Assembly (NCBI RefSeq): GCF_026586625.1
Contig: NZ_JAODIW010000005.1
Location: 310,001 to 374,000, forward strand
Direction of reading: 5' to 3'
Length of the DNA stretch: 64,000 nucleotides
Source of the DNA: Halobium salinum
GTDB lineage: Archaea; Halobacteriota; Halobacteria; Halobacteriales; Haloferacaceae
Both the position numbers and the translations under genes were made by a program. Below the pieces are notes generated by a model. It made no database searches, was not told where the DNA came from, and was given only the letters and a program-made list of their open reading frames with translations. This document shows, in pieces, positions 63,705-64,000 of this stretch. The stretch's first letter is position 1. Every line of letters starts with the position of its first letter.

Positions 63705-64000
63705 TCACATCAGCTCTGTACTGGTCCCTCTCAGGCTCTCGTCGGCCCACTGTTCGGCGAGCATTTTGCCGGCAGTCACGTGGATGACCCAGCCGAACGG
63801 GTGGACGTGTGTCACTGTCTCCTCGTTGGGGCAGAACGTCACCTCGCCGACCGTGATTCGTCTTGCTCCCGATGCGATGGCGATGCCGACACCCTGTTTG
63901 ACCAGTGCCCGCTCCTCAAACGTCGCCTCGTCGCTCCCCGCCGCGTCGCGTTCGTTCTGGTGGAGGGCGGTGATGCTGCGCGCCCGCATAAGCCGGTTGG
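63705..64000 (-). CDS. Unknown protein, possibly cut by the window edge
   Basis: An ATG at 63989 gives 94 residues, but the frame is open to the window edge (reading PNRLMRARSITAL...), so the true protein may be larger. Residues near the end (THVHPFGWVIHVTAGKMLAEQ) are His/Gly/Trp-containing and could be cupin-like, but no family is recognised. Its stop lies 18 nt before the ATG of cargo protein 2, so it probably belongs to the same operon. Confidence 0.5.
   Translation of the reverse strand, partial: NRLMRARSITALHQNERDAAGSDEATFEERALVKQGVGIAIASGARRITVGEVTFCPNEETVTHVHPFGWVIHVTAGKMLAEQWADESLRGTSTELM

Noticed and set aside
1-64000. tRNA or rRNA genes
   Set aside because: No cloverleaf-type T-loop sequence or rRNA segment was recognised by eye; a covariance-model scan would be needed to exclude one.

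Overview
The window is chromosomal DNA of a haloarchaeon (class Halobacteria). GC content is high, the proteins are mostly acidic, transcripts look leaderless (a TATA-like box about 26-30 nt before many start codons), Tat lipoprotein signals are common, a FolC-FolP fusion is present, and an Orc1/Cdc6 gene sits beside repeats of the haloarchaeal ORB type.

Layout. 1-3.9 kb: end of a UspA protein, a small membrane protein, a zinc-ribbon protein, a BCCT betaine/choline-type carrier and a membrane protein. 3.9-14.5 kb: a folate and one-carbon block (folCP, fhs, ridA, pabA/trpG, pabB/trpE, folD, fchA) that could make folate and interconvert formyl-, methenyl- and methylene-tetrahydrofolate. 15-16 kb: polyol-type dehydrogenase. 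16.9-18.75 kb: orc1/cdc6 and a replication origin with an AT-rich unwinding element flanked by inverted ORB repeats. 18.9-28.2 kb: PQQ-type sugar dehydrogenase, a four-gene branched-chain-amino-acid-type ABC importer with a fused LivH-LivM permease, phenylacetate-CoA ligase and a VOC-PaaI fusion. 28.4-30.8 kb: a two-gene operon of an HtrII-like transducer and a sensory-rhodopsin-II-like protein in which the retinal lysine is replaced by arginine. 30.9-39 kb: luciferase-like monooxygenase, secreted or lipid-anchored proteins (metzincin-like, Tat lipoprotein, beta-helix), a transglutaminase-like protein, a DUF457-type membrane protein, a TRAM protein and a winged-helix protein. 39.1-40.15 kb: a decayed IS630 element.

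40.4-64 kb: most of an extracellular contractile injection system (eCIS, Afp/PVC-like) read right to left: two DUF4157 cargo proteins, a long Arg-rich linker protein, LysM tail protein, gpD hub, gpV spike, PAAR tip, gp25 wedge, two baseplate-J proteins and a gpI-like tail protein. At the left end lie an eCIS-associated protein on the opposite strand and an 800-residue pentapeptide-repeat protein. Sheath, tube and AAA ATPase genes are not in the window and presumably lie beyond 64000. One cargo protein ends in a Hint self-cleavage domain and a small C-terminal domain that looks like a polymorphic toxin tip.

The two most notable items are the lysine-less opsin paired with an HtrII-like transducer, and the archaeal eCIS with modular cargo. 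Family assignments and residue comparisons were made by eye from memory; no database search was run.
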